A program made the translations under genes and the position numbers. From NCBI GenBank assembly GCA_031399165.1, contig JANNOO010000037.1:1-64000 (forward strand): DNA of 64,000 bases, read 5' to 3'. The DNA is from JAKFWI01 sp031399165. Lineage in GTDB: Bacteria; Pseudomonadota; Alphaproteobacteria; Caulobacterales; Aquidulcibacteraceae. This document shows, in pieces, positions 48,303-56,260 of this stretch (position 1 is its first letter; the number at the start of each line of letters is the position of its first letter). Under the pieces are notes generated by a model. The model ran no database searches and was not told the origin of the DNA. It worked only from the letters and a program-made list of their open reading frames with translations.

Positions 48303-48889
48303 CTTGGCGGTGCGCGATGCGGAAACAGCAGCTCGATCAATGGGCGCGGGTCAACGCTCAGCGGCGACGCCGCCGGATCACGCATGTGCTCCAATATGAA
48401 ACGGTGATAGAGCCCGCCAAGGAAGGCATCGCCCAGCGCCGGGCGGGCGCCTGCCACAAGCCCGGCGGCCGCGGCGAGCGCCAACCATTCCTCCAGGTCC
48501 TGAGTCAGTTGCGGCAAGGAAGGCAAGCCTACCCTCGACAGCAGCTCTTCCACTTTGTCGAACGCAACCCGGCCGCGCATCACTTCCACCGCGGTAAGCG
48601 AGCAGCGTGTGAACTCAAGCATGGATTTGGCGATGTCGCCCAATTGCTCGTGAAATCGTGCGGGGTCAGGTTTTTGGCCAAACACGGCGCGCCAGTCCCG
48701 GCCACTCATAAGCTGGCTCAAGGCACGGCTGACGATGACGTCCATAGAACCAAAGCGTTTGAACAATGCGGTTTGGCTGACGCCAAGGCGTGCAGCGATC
48801 GTATCAGCAGAGGCGCGGCCGCCCGTCTCAACGAGGGCTTGAAGGGCGGCTGCCAGAATGGCTTCGTCCGAGACTTTTCGCGGCCGCAT
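48299..48889 (-). CDS. TetR/AcrR family regulator
   Basis: 196 residues. N-terminal helix-turn-helix (DEAILAAALQALVETGG, ADTIAARLGVSQTALFKRFGS) and a helical ligand-binding half. It sits between the TonB receptor (convergent) and a ferric-reductase-like gene (divergent, starts about 30 bases apart), so it likely controls one or both. Confidence 0.88.
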   Translation of the reverse strand: MRPRKVSDEAILAAALQALVETGGRASADTIAARLGVSQTALFKRFGSMDVIVSRALSQLMSGRDWRAVFGQKPDPARFHEQLGDIAKSMLEFTRCSLTAVEVMRGRVAFDKVEELLSRVGLPSLPQLTQDLEEWLALAAAAGLVAGARPALGDAFLGGLYHRFILEHMRDPAASPLSVDPRPLIELLFPHRAPPS

Positions 48890-48920
48890 CGGCTTCCTCG
48901 TGCAAGACAGATATAGCTTA

Positions 48921-49796
48921 ATGAAAAGCGATTATAACCATGATCCTAAAACAAACGATCAAGGCCGGCGCGAGTTGGCTGGTAATAGTGATGGCGCCGG
49001 TGGCGATGTTCGGATGCTGGATGAAAACGCGCCCAAGCGAGGGAGACGCCGAGCGCGCGGCGGGGATGTTCACTCAGCCGGCGGACCCAAAACACGCAAA
49101 CCCTTAAGCCAGCTGATCGCCGGGGACAATGGCGGTTTCAAGATCGCAAATCTCGCCGTCGTGTTGTTTTCCTGGTGGGCGGTCTTCCAAATTCCCGGCC
49201 CGCCGCCGATTTGGACTGTCTGGGTTCCGGCTTACGTTGGCCTCGTCTATTTTTCGCTCGTTTTGCTGCCCTTCAATATGCTGCGTTTGAAGATCGGCGG
49301 CGACGCTTGGGCAAAGCCGCTGGCGCGACTAGCGCGATGGCGGCGCACGTTCGGTCTGATGGCGGCGGCTTGGTTTTTTCTGCATTTTTCTACCGCCGTT
49401 AATTATATGCGCGAGACCTATAGTGTCGCGCTTCTGCGCGAACGCTACGAAGCAGCGACGAATCCCGGAATGGCCGCGCTGCTGGTTTTCTTTTTGCTGT
49501 TCATAACTTCATATGGTTGGGCGCGCAGGCTCCTGGGGCAGAATTGGAAGCGTCTGCAATCGCTGGTTTGGTATTGCGTGCCATTGATCCTCGTGCACTC
49601 GGTGGGCGCGAAGTGGGCATTTGAAGGCAGCCTCACTCATGTGAGTTTGGTGATGCTCGTGCTGATCCTGACGTTCGCGGCAATTGAGATGTTGTTGTTG
49701 ACCAGGGTCAGGCACCCTGATCGCTGGCGTCACCCCGCCATGATTGTTGCCGGCCTGATTGCCGCGATTACAGTTCGTTTCGTCCCGTTGTCGTAG
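48921..49796 (+). CDS. Ferric-reductase-like membrane protein
   Basis: Up to 291 residues. From residue 75 there are six hydrophobic segments; HFSTAVNYMRE and NWKRLQSLVWYCVPLILVHS carry His residues placed as in haem-binding ferric-reductase-like/MsrQ domains. The first ~75 residues are polar, Gly/Arg-rich and of poor codon quality, and overlap a better-looking small frame (48940-49107). The true start may be ATG 49014. Divergent from the TetR gene. Confidence 0.7.
   Translation: MKSDYNHDPKTNDQGRRELAGNSDGAGGDVRMLDENAPKRGRRRARGGDVHSAGGPKTRKPLSQLIAGDNGGFKIANLAVVLFSWWAVFQIPGPPPIWTVWVPAYVGLVYFSLVLLPFNMLRLKIGGDAWAKPLARLARWRRTFGLMAAAWFFLHFSTAVNYMRETYSVALLRERYEAATNPGMAALLVFFLLFITSYGWARRLLGQNWKRLQSLVWYCVPLILVHSVGAKWAFEGSLTHVSLVMLVLILTFAAIEMLLLTRVRHPDRWRHPAMIVAGLIAAITVRFVPLS
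48940..49107 (+). CDS. Possible small membrane peptide overlapping the next gene
   Basis: 55 codons: MILKQTIKAGASWLVIVMAP continues with VAMFGC and a polar tail ending KHANP. It has one hydrophobic stretch and a Cys and better third-position GC than the overlapping frame. No family recognised; it might be a real leader gene coupled to the reductase-like gene, or chance. Confidence 0.3.
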   Translation: MILKQTIKAGASWLVIVMAPVAMFGCWMKTRPSEGDAERAAGMFTQPADPKHANP

Positions 49797-49852
49797 GCGC
49801 GGGCGCTGGCGCGGGGACACTCACCGATTTCAAACGCCATGGCGCGCCCGCC

Positions 49853-51139
49853 TCAAAACCAAACCTGCTCCACCAGATGCAATATCACCCCCACCAGCCC
49901 GCCGATCAGCGTGCCGGAGATGCGGATGTATTGCAGGTCGGCGCCGACGCCCGCTTCGATGCGCGCCATGATCGTGCGCGCGTCCCAGCTTTTGATCGTA
50001 TCTGAAACGAAGCGCGAGACATCGCCGCCGCGATCATTGGCCAGGCGCAATATCCAGTCGCGCAGCCGCTCGTTCAGCGCGGCGCGCAGATCGTCGTCTT
50101 CCTGAATCTTGCGGGCAAAACCCAGCACCGCATTTTCGATCGTCGTGGCGATGCCGCCATCGGCAAGGTTTTGCGCGCCCTCCTGCAGATCGCCTTTCAC
50201 CGCCCGCCACAGCGCGCCGGCGAACGCCTGCACGTCAGGATGATCGAGCAGACGATTTTTCAGCCCCTCCACTTCTGCACGTAAATCCGGGGAAAGCCGC
50301 AGATCGCTCGCCAGCCTCGCCAGCGCATTATCAAGCCGCGCGCGCAGCTCGCTTTCCGGATCGTTGGCCATTTCGCTGATCGCGCCGCGTGCGGCGCTGA
50401 CGATTGCGTCCGACGCCTGCCGGTCCAGCGAAAACAGCCGTGCGAAAAATCCGCTGTTGGCGCGGATGCGCGCGCGGATGTCCATCTCGCTCTCGCTGAG
50501 CAGCGCGTCGGCTGCCTTGATCAGATGATCCAGCAGCCCGCGATGGCGCCCGCCGGCGGTCATGAATTCCAGCGTCCCGGCGAGCCATGTCGCCATGTCA
50601 GCGGACTTCAGCCGCGCGCCGATGAAGTTTTTGAGCGCCGCCTCGACCGGGCTGTCATCTACCATATCGAGCGCGCGGGGCAGCAATTCGGCCGCGCCCT
50701 TGGCGATCAGCGCCGCCCGGCCCGGCCCGCTTGCCCATTTGGCGGCGGCGCCTAGCAGGTCGGTCTGCTTCAGCCGCGCCTCGACCAGTTCGGGGGCCAG
50801 AAAATTGCGCTCCAGGAAGTGCCCCAGCCCCTCGCCGATCCGGTCCTTGGATTTGGGGATGATCGCCGTGTGCGGGATCGGCAGACCGAGCGGATGGCGA
50901 AACAGCGCCGTCACCGCGAACCAGTCTGCCAGCGCGCCGACTGTGGCCGCCTCGGCGAACGCCCGGACATAGCCGACCCATAGGTTTTCAGGATTGCCCG
51001 CTTCATGGGCGCGGGCGATCAGGAAAATGAGCACCATCAGCACCAGCAGCCCGGTGGCCAGCAGGCGCATGAACGCCAGCGAGGGCCCCTCGGCTTTACC
51101 GGCCGGCTTGCCATCCAGATTGTTGTTTTGAGCGCTCAT
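49853..51139 (-). CDS. DUF445 family membrane protein
   Basis: 428 residues. N-terminal helix (FMRLLATGLLVLMVLIFLIA), the DUF445 signature AATVGALADWFAVTALFRHP followed by PIPHTAIIP, a long helical middle and a C-terminal hydrophobic helix (ISGTLIGGLVGVILHLVEQVWF region). YjiN/YheB-like; function unknown. The ATG at 51139 gives MSAQNNNLDG; upstream frame is not conserved-looking. Divergent from the ATP-grasp gene by about 135 bases. Confidence 0.9.
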   Translation of the reverse strand: MSAQNNNLDGKPAGKAEGPSLAFMRLLATGLLVLMVLIFLIARAHEAGNPENLWVGYVRAFAEAATVGALADWFAVTALFRHPLGLPIPHTAIIPKSKDRIGEGLGHFLERNFLAPELVEARLKQTDLLGAAAKWASGPGRAALIAKGAAELLPRALDMVDDSPVEAALKNFIGARLKSADMATWLAGTLEFMTAGGRHRGLLDHLIKAADALLSESEMDIRARIRANSGFFARLFSLDRQASDAIVSAARGAISEMANDPESELRARLDNALARLASDLRLSPDLRAEVEGLKNRLLDHPDVQAFAGALWRAVKGDLQEGAQNLADGGIATTIENAVLGFARKIQEDDDLRAALNERLRDWILRLANDRGGDVSRFVSDTIKSWDARTIMARIEAGVGADLQYIRISGTLIGGLVGVILHLVEQVWF

Positions 51140-51274
51140 TCTGATCCGGCTTGCGTTGCGGCTGATTCCGGCGCCCAATTAAGCGGCGCCCGCCGGTTAA
51201 GCAGCTTGGATCGCCTTTTCAAGCCGCGCCAGTACCTGTCCTCTGGCGCGAGAAGGCTGAACAGATTCGCACCC

Positions 51275-52747
51275 ATGTTTGATGAAATGCACGGCGAGGG
51301 GGGTGAGGTCCGTCCGACCTTCCAGGTCATTGAGGACTGGCTGCGCGGCGCGGCGTCCGAAGTGCTGGCCGGCAAACGCCAGGAGGCCGAACGCCTGTTC
51401 CGGCGCATAGGTATCACCTTCGCTGTCTATACTGAGGGCGGCGACCCTGAGCGGCTGATCCCGTTCGACATCATACCGCGCATTATCGGCCCGGACGAAT
51501 GGGCGCTCCTGGAGCGCGGCCTGCGCCAGCGCGTGGCCGCCCTGAACGCCTTCCTCAATGACGTGTACGGCGATCAGGAGATCATCAAGGCCGGCAAAAT
51601 TCCCGCCCGCCTCGTGCTCGACAATCCGGCCTATGTGAAACACATGGTCGGCATGCGCCCGCCCGGCGGTGTGTGGACCCACGTGGCCGGCATCGACATC
51701 GTCCGCGTTGGCCCGGAAGATTTCTACGTTCTGGAGGACAATTGCCGCACGCCGTCAGGCGTGTCGTACATGATCGAGGATCGCGAGGTGATGATGCGCC
51801 TCTTCCCCGATCTGTTCGCCCGCGCCCATGTCGCGCCGATTTCGCGCTATCCTGAAGATCTGTTGCAGACGTTGCGTTCTGTTGCGCCGCCAAACGCCGA
51901 GGGTGAGCCCACGGTCGTGCTGCTCACTCCCGGCCAATATAACAGCGCCTATTACGAGCACACATTCCTCGCCGACGAGATGGGCGTGGAAATGGTCGAA
52001 GGGCTCGACCTGACCGTCGATGAAGAGGATATCGTCTACAAGCGCACCACGCAGGGCTTGCAGCGCGTCGATGTGATCTATCGCCGTCTCGACGACGATT
52101 ACCTCGACCCGGAGGCTTTCCGCGCCGATTCCATGCTCGGCGTGCCCGGCCTGATGCGCGCCTACCGCGCTGGCAATGTCTCCATCGCCAATGCGCCCGG
52201 CGCCGGCGTCGCGGACGACAAGGCGATCTACGTCTTCGTCCCGGAAATGGTGCGCTTCTATCTCGGCGAGGAGCCGATCTTGAAAAACGTGCCGACATGG
52301 GATTGCGCCGATCCGGGCGCCCTCGCCTATGTGCTCGAACACCTCGACGAATTGGTGGTCAAGGAAACCCGCGGCTCGGGCGGCAAAGGCATGTTGGTTG
52401 GCCCGCACGCAACCAAACCAACACGCGCGGCGTTCGCCAAGAAACTCCGCGCGAGGCCGAGCGATTACATCGCCCAACCGACGCTTTCACTCTCCACATG
52501 CCCTACCTTCACCGATGAAGGCGTGGCGCCGCGACATGTCGATCTTCGTCCGTTCGTACTCTCTGGCGGCGATGGGGTGCGCATTGTACCCGGCGGCCTC
52601 ACGCGCGTGGCGTTGCAGAAGGGCTCGCTAGTGGTCAATTCCAGCCAGGGCGGCGGCACCAAGGACACCTGGGTGTTGCGTGGGCCGAGGCAGAACGGGC
52701 AGAGCCAATCACAAAATGGCCAGACACAGAGTCAAAGTCAGAAATGA
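51275..52747 (+). CDS. Circularly permuted ATP-grasp protein (DUF404/DUF407)
   Basis: 490 residues. GITFAVYTEGGDPERLIPFD, FLNDVYGDQEIIKAG, DNCRTPSGVSYMIEDR, RRLDDDYLDPEAF and VKETRGSGGKGMLVGPHA fit the family thought to form amide bonds on peptides. The C-terminus is a Gln/Ser/Asn tail (QSQSQNGQTQSQSQK). With the alpha-E and Anbu genes downstream it makes the known Anbu-associated cluster. Confidence 0.92.
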   Translation: MFDEMHGEGGEVRPTFQVIEDWLRGAASEVLAGKRQEAERLFRRIGITFAVYTEGGDPERLIPFDIIPRIIGPDEWALLERGLRQRVAALNAFLNDVYGDQEIIKAGKIPARLVLDNPAYVKHMVGMRPPGGVWTHVAGIDIVRVGPEDFYVLEDNCRTPSGVSYMIEDREVMMRLFPDLFARAHVAPISRYPEDLLQTLRSVAPPNAEGEPTVVLLTPGQYNSAYYEHTFLADEMGVEMVEGLDLTVDEEDIVYKRTTQGLQRVDVIYRRLDDDYLDPEAFRADSMLGVPGLMRAYRAGNVSIANAPGAGVADDKAIYVFVPEMVRFYLGEEPILKNVPTWDCADPGALAYVLEHLDELVVKETRGSGGKGMLVGPHATKPTRAAFAKKLRARPSDYIAQPTLSLSTCPTFTDEGVAPRHVDLRPFVLSGGDGVRIVPGGLTRVALQKGSLVVNSSQGGGTKDTWVLRGPRQNGQSQSQNGQTQSQSQK

Positions 52748-52766
52748 AGAACGAGCGCCACTACGC

Positions 52767-52799
52767 GCCCCCTAACCCCTCCCCACGAGGGGGAGGGGA
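52767..52799. repeat. Solo palindromic hairpin
   Basis: CCCCTAACCCCTCCCC-ACGAG-GGGGAGGGG is almost identical to the reverse complement of the left end of the 17172 element. Located between the ATP-grasp and alpha-E genes, within the probable operon. Confidence 0.7.
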
Positions 52800-52844
52800 A
52801 CGCGCACAATCTGCACACGGAGCATTTGTGGCGACGAGGTCAGA

Positions 52845-53777
52845 ATGCTGAGCCGCACCGCGGATTCGATGTTCTGGCTGGCCCGCTATATCGAGCGGAT
52901 GGATTGCCTTGCGCGCTTGCTGGAGGCGGCCCAACGCATGTCCGGCCATGACGATAGCGACGAAGAATGGCGCAGCGCCATCGTCGCGGCGGGGCAAGAC
53001 GTCGACTTCTACGAGAAATACGAAAAGGCCGACGCTGCCAACGTCGCGCGCTATCTGGCCTGCGATCGCGACAACCCCTCCTCGATCATCATGTGCATGG
53101 AGCATGCGCGCTCGAACGCCCGCGCCATGCGCACGGCGCTGACGCGCGACATGTGGGATGCGGTGAACGAAACCTGGCTGGAGGCGCGCAATTTCGACGT
53201 CGCGCATTTTGGCGCCGAGCAATTGCCGCGCACCCTCGATTGGGTGAAGGAGCGCGCGACCCGCTTCAACGGCGCCTACATCACCACGATGCTGCGCAAC
53301 GATGTGTATTACTTTACGCGGCTGGGCACCTTCATCGAACGCGCCGATAACACCGCCCGCATCCTTGACGTGAAATATCACCTGCTGCTGCCGGGCTGGT
53401 CCGGCGTCGGCGGCATGCTGGATTATTACCAATGGACCTCGATCCTGCAGGCGGTTTCGGCCGTGCGGTCCTATCGCTGGGTGTACAAGGACAAGGTGAC
53501 GCCGCTGAACGTCGCCGATCTGCTTATCCTCAGGCCCGAAATGCCGCGCAGTTTGCGCGCCTGCTACGATGAGATCGTCGATGCGCTGGCGCATCTGGCC
53601 GATTTCTACGGCGGCCGGCAGGGCGAATGCCATCGCCTGGCCGGTGAAATCGCCGCGCGCCTGCGCTATGGCCGGATAGACGCGATTTTCCGAAGCGGCC
53701 TGCACGAATTCCTGGTCGATACGCTGGATCACACTGCCGATCTCGGCAAAGAGGTGGCCCGTTTCTACATGCGCTAG
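52845..53777 (+). CDS. Alpha-E domain protein (DUF403)
   Basis: 310 residues, all helical. MLSRTADSMFWLARYIERMD is the invariant start of the family; ERADNTARILDVKYHLLL is a second signature. Partner of the ATP-grasp protein in many genomes, function not settled. ATG 52845 follows CGAGG. Ends RFYMR. Confidence 0.93.
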   Translation: MLSRTADSMFWLARYIERMDCLARLLEAAQRMSGHDDSDEEWRSAIVAAGQDVDFYEKYEKADAANVARYLACDRDNPSSIIMCMEHARSNARAMRTALTRDMWDAVNETWLEARNFDVAHFGAEQLPRTLDWVKERATRFNGAYITTMLRNDVYYFTRLGTFIERADNTARILDVKYHLLLPGWSGVGGMLDYYQWTSILQAVSAVRSYRWVYKDKVTPLNVADLLILRPEMPRSLRACYDEIVDALAHLADFYGGRQGECHRLAGEIAARLRYGRIDAIFRSGLHEFLVDTLDHTADLGKEVARFYMR

Positions 53778-53918
53778 GCTAGGCGATCGGCATCGCCGGC
53801 GCCGGCGAAGGCGTCGAGGCGCCGTCCTACGACTGAGCATCGCAGCGCCACGTTCTGGACCGGGCGGCAAAAGTACGCAAAGGATGAATCGGCGGGATTT
53901 TGTGGGACTGATGGCCCG

Positions 53919-54725
53919 ATGACCTATTGCGTGGGAATGTGCCTGGCCGAAGGCGCCGTGCTGATGGCCGACACGCGCACAAACGCCGGGCTCGACAACA
54001 TCGCCACGTTCTCAAAAATGCACCTGTTCGAAGCGCCCGGAGAGCGCGTCGTGGTGCTGATGACCGCCGGCAATCTGGCGATCACGCAATCGGTGATCTC
54101 GCTGGTTTCCGAAGGGCTGGAAAATCACGAAACCGGCGAACGCGAGACGCTCTACGACATGCATTCCATGTTCGACACGGCACGCTTTGTCGGCCGCGCA
54201 ATCCGCGACGTGTATGACAAGGACGCCGCCGCCTTGGAAAACCGCGGAGTCAGCTTCGAAGCCTCCTTTATCGTCGCGGGCCAGCTCTCCGGCCGGCGCA
54301 TGCGCATGTTCCAGATCTACACCGCCGGCAATTTCATCGAGAGTTCGAAGGACACGCCTTATTTGCAGATCGGCGAACACAAATACGGCAAGCCGATCCT
54401 GGACCGGGTCTGCAAATATGACACGCCGCTACGCCACGCCGTATCGCTCGCGACTATTTCGATGGATTCAACCCTGCGCTCGAACCTTTCGGTCGGCCCG
54501 CCGGTCGATCTCGTCGTTATTCGCCGCGATAAGATTCGCGTGGAAACGCATGAGCGGATGGAGGAAGACCATCCCTATTTCCGCATGATCCGCGACACCT
54601 GGTCGGACTCGCTACGCAATGCGTATCAGAAACTCCCCGACGCGCCGTTCTTCGCCGAGAACGCCGCCACAGGCGGCCCCGCGCGCGCCGCGCGCAGCGC
54701 GCCGCGCACGAAAAAACAGAGCTAA
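53919..54725 (+). CDS. Anbu, proteasome-type peptidase
   Basis: 268 residues. MTYCVGMCLAEGAVLMADTR and TNAGLDNIATFSKMH are characteristic of Anbu, an ancestral proteasome beta-subunit homolog with Thr2 as N-terminal nucleophile. Asp17-x-Arg and a following Lys (KMH) fit the catalytic set. It closes the ATP-grasp/alpha-E/Anbu cluster. The transglutaminase-like protease gene often found with these is absent; only 141 bases separate alpha-E and Anbu. Confidence 0.92.
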   Translation: MTYCVGMCLAEGAVLMADTRTNAGLDNIATFSKMHLFEAPGERVVVLMTAGNLAITQSVISLVSEGLENHETGERETLYDMHSMFDTARFVGRAIRDVYDKDAAALENRGVSFEASFIVAGQLSGRRMRMFQIYTAGNFIESSKDTPYLQIGEHKYGKPILDRVCKYDTPLRHAVSLATISMDSTLRSNLSVGPPVDLVVIRRDKIRVETHERMEEDHPYFRMIRDTWSDSLRNAYQKLPDAPFFAENAATGGPARAARSAPRTKKQS

Positions 54726-54756
54726 CCCTTGTCCTGCTTGCCGGATAAGGAAGCAC

Positions 54757-55518
54757 CTACATCCGCGCGTAACCCTTCATGTTGATGTAGTTTTTCAAGT
54801 CCGCGATGCGCGTCGTCGGGCTGGGGTGCGTGCTCAGGAATTCCGGATTGCGCGAGGCGCTGGCGGCGCCCATTTTTTCCCAGAGCCGCACCGACTGCGT
54901 GACATCAAAGCCGGCGCGGTACATGTAATCGACGCCGACGCGATCGGCTTCGCTTTCTTGCGTCCGCCCGTTCGGCATCAGCAGCAGATATTGCACGCCA
55001 GCCGCGCCGAGATTGCCGCCGCCCGCAGCGCCCAACACCCCGCTCGCCAAAGTCGATTGGCTGGCGCGTTCGGCGGCGTGGCGCAAAGTGACGTGCGCGG
55101 CTTCGTGGCCGAGGATGGCGGCAAGCTGGCTGTCATTGTCGCAGAATTCCATCAGGCCGCGGTAGCAGCCGACGCGCCCGCCTGGCAGCACGAACGCGTT
55201 CTTCTCGGCCGTATCGAACACGACGAATTCCCACGCCTCGCCGCCCCGCCCCGCCGCGTTCTGGATTTTGGTGCCGACGCTGACGAGCCGTGCGCCCAGT
55301 TGCGGGTTCTTAGAAATCGGCGTCTTGCTCTTTGTCTCCGCCCACGCCGCGACCGACATTTGGGTCAGTTGGGAATCGCTGATCAGCAGCAATTGCGAGC
55401 GGCCGGTTTCCGGATTGGTGGCGCAGCCGGCCAGCGCCGAGGCGGCGCCCAAAGCGCCAAGACCGGCCAGAACGCCCCGCCGCGTTGAGCCGCCATCCGA
55501 GTAATGATGATCGCACAT
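54757..55518 (-). CDS. M48 family metallopeptidase, Tat lipoprotein
   Basis: 253 residues. STRRGVLAGLGALGAASALAGC combines a twin-Arg motif and a lipobox. The zinc motif HEAAH (ILGHEAAHVTLRH) and the distal Glu (QESEADRVGVDYM) mark an active M48 peptidase, like LoiP/BepA in outer-membrane quality control. It converges on the Anbu gene with 31 bases between. Confidence 0.92.
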   Translation of the reverse strand: MCDHHYSDGGSTRRGVLAGLGALGAASALAGCATNPETGRSQLLLISDSQLTQMSVAAWAETKSKTPISKNPQLGARLVSVGTKIQNAAGRGGEAWEFVVFDTAEKNAFVLPGGRVGCYRGLMEFCDNDSQLAAILGHEAAHVTLRHAAERASQSTLASGVLGAAGGGNLGAAGVQYLLLMPNGRTQESEADRVGVDYMYRAGFDVTQSVRLWEKMGAASASRNPEFLSTHPSPTTRIADLKNYINMKGYARM

Positions 55519-55581
55519 GGCTTCTTCCCCTTGGTTTTGAACCCTAGCCCTAGCACAAAAGCCGGGCGGCGCGGCAGGGCG

Positions 55582-55609
55582 TGGACACCGGCGCAGGGCG
55601 CGATTATAG
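55582..55609 (+). promoter_or_regulatory. Probable tRNA-Phe promoter
   Basis: TGGACA (55582-55587) and TTATAG (55604-55609) with 16 bases between them, about 50 bases upstream of the tRNA. Confidence 0.45.
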
Positions 55610-55659
55610 AACCCGGCCCACCGGCGCGGCCTTCCAGGCGCCGGTTGGGGGGTAAAAAT

Positions 55660-55735
55660 GCCTGGGTAGCTCAGTTGGTAGAGCAGCGGATTGAAAATCC
55701 GCGTGTCGCTGGTTCGATTCCGGCCCCAGGCACCA
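55660..55735 (+). tRNA. tRNA-Phe (GAA)
   Basis: 76 bases including CCA. Acceptor GCCTGGG/CCCAGGC, D-arm AGCTCAGTTGGTAGAGC, anticodon stem around TTGAAAA with GAA, T-arm GGTTCGATTCC, encoded CCA. A complete cloverleaf. The following 180 bases to the next gene hold nothing recognised. Confidence 0.97.
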
Positions 55736-55915
55736 CGATCCCGTCCGGGCTTTCCGCTAACCTGGGTCGAGCAGCCTACGCCATCGCAAGCGCGCCGAGC
55801 GCCTGCCCGTCATCCGGCGCGGTCTCGCACGCTTCACCGATGTCACGCTGGCGCCGAAATCGTCGCTCCAACATTTGTGATGGCCATTGAAAGCTGAGCC
55901 GGACGCATATGGCAG

Positions 55916-56260
55916 TCAGTCTGGAATGCGCAGTTCCGAAACGGAGACGCCTGAGTCTGTCAGCGCTACGCTTTGCACGCCTGATATTTGATAGATATTG
56001 ATCCGCGGTGTGTCTTGTATTGGCGCCATGCCGGTGACGAAGGCGCGCAAATGGGGCGTCGCCGCATGCGCATCGAGTGCTGCCTGGCTCTCCCAGATTT
56101 CAAAAAACCGAAACACCCCTGGATCAACCATGTCCTGTGACCAAGCGTAGGTGCGGCAGCCCGGCTCGCGATTGGTTTCGTACACGACCCCTTGCATAAG
56201 GCCGCGCGCTTCCTCGATATGCGCTGGCGCGATGCGCAGGTCTCCCGCCACGATGATCAT
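55916..56260 (-). CDS. Antibiotic biosynthesis monooxygenase (ABM) domain protein
   Basis: 114 residues. MIIVAGDLRIAPAHIEEARG, NREPGCRTYAWSQDM and FRFFEIWESQAALDAHAATP followed by HLRAF are the dimeric alpha-beta ABM/YgiN fold, which includes quinol and small aromatic monooxygenases. Start overlaps the upstream flavoprotein stop (ATGA). Last gene of a three-gene operon with the OYE-like and amidohydrolase genes. Confidence 0.88.
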   Translation of the reverse strand: MIIVAGDLRIAPAHIEEARGLMQGVVYETNREPGCRTYAWSQDMVDPGVFRFFEIWESQAALDAHAATPHLRAFVTGMAPIQDTPRINIYQISGVQSVALTDSGVSVSELRIPD

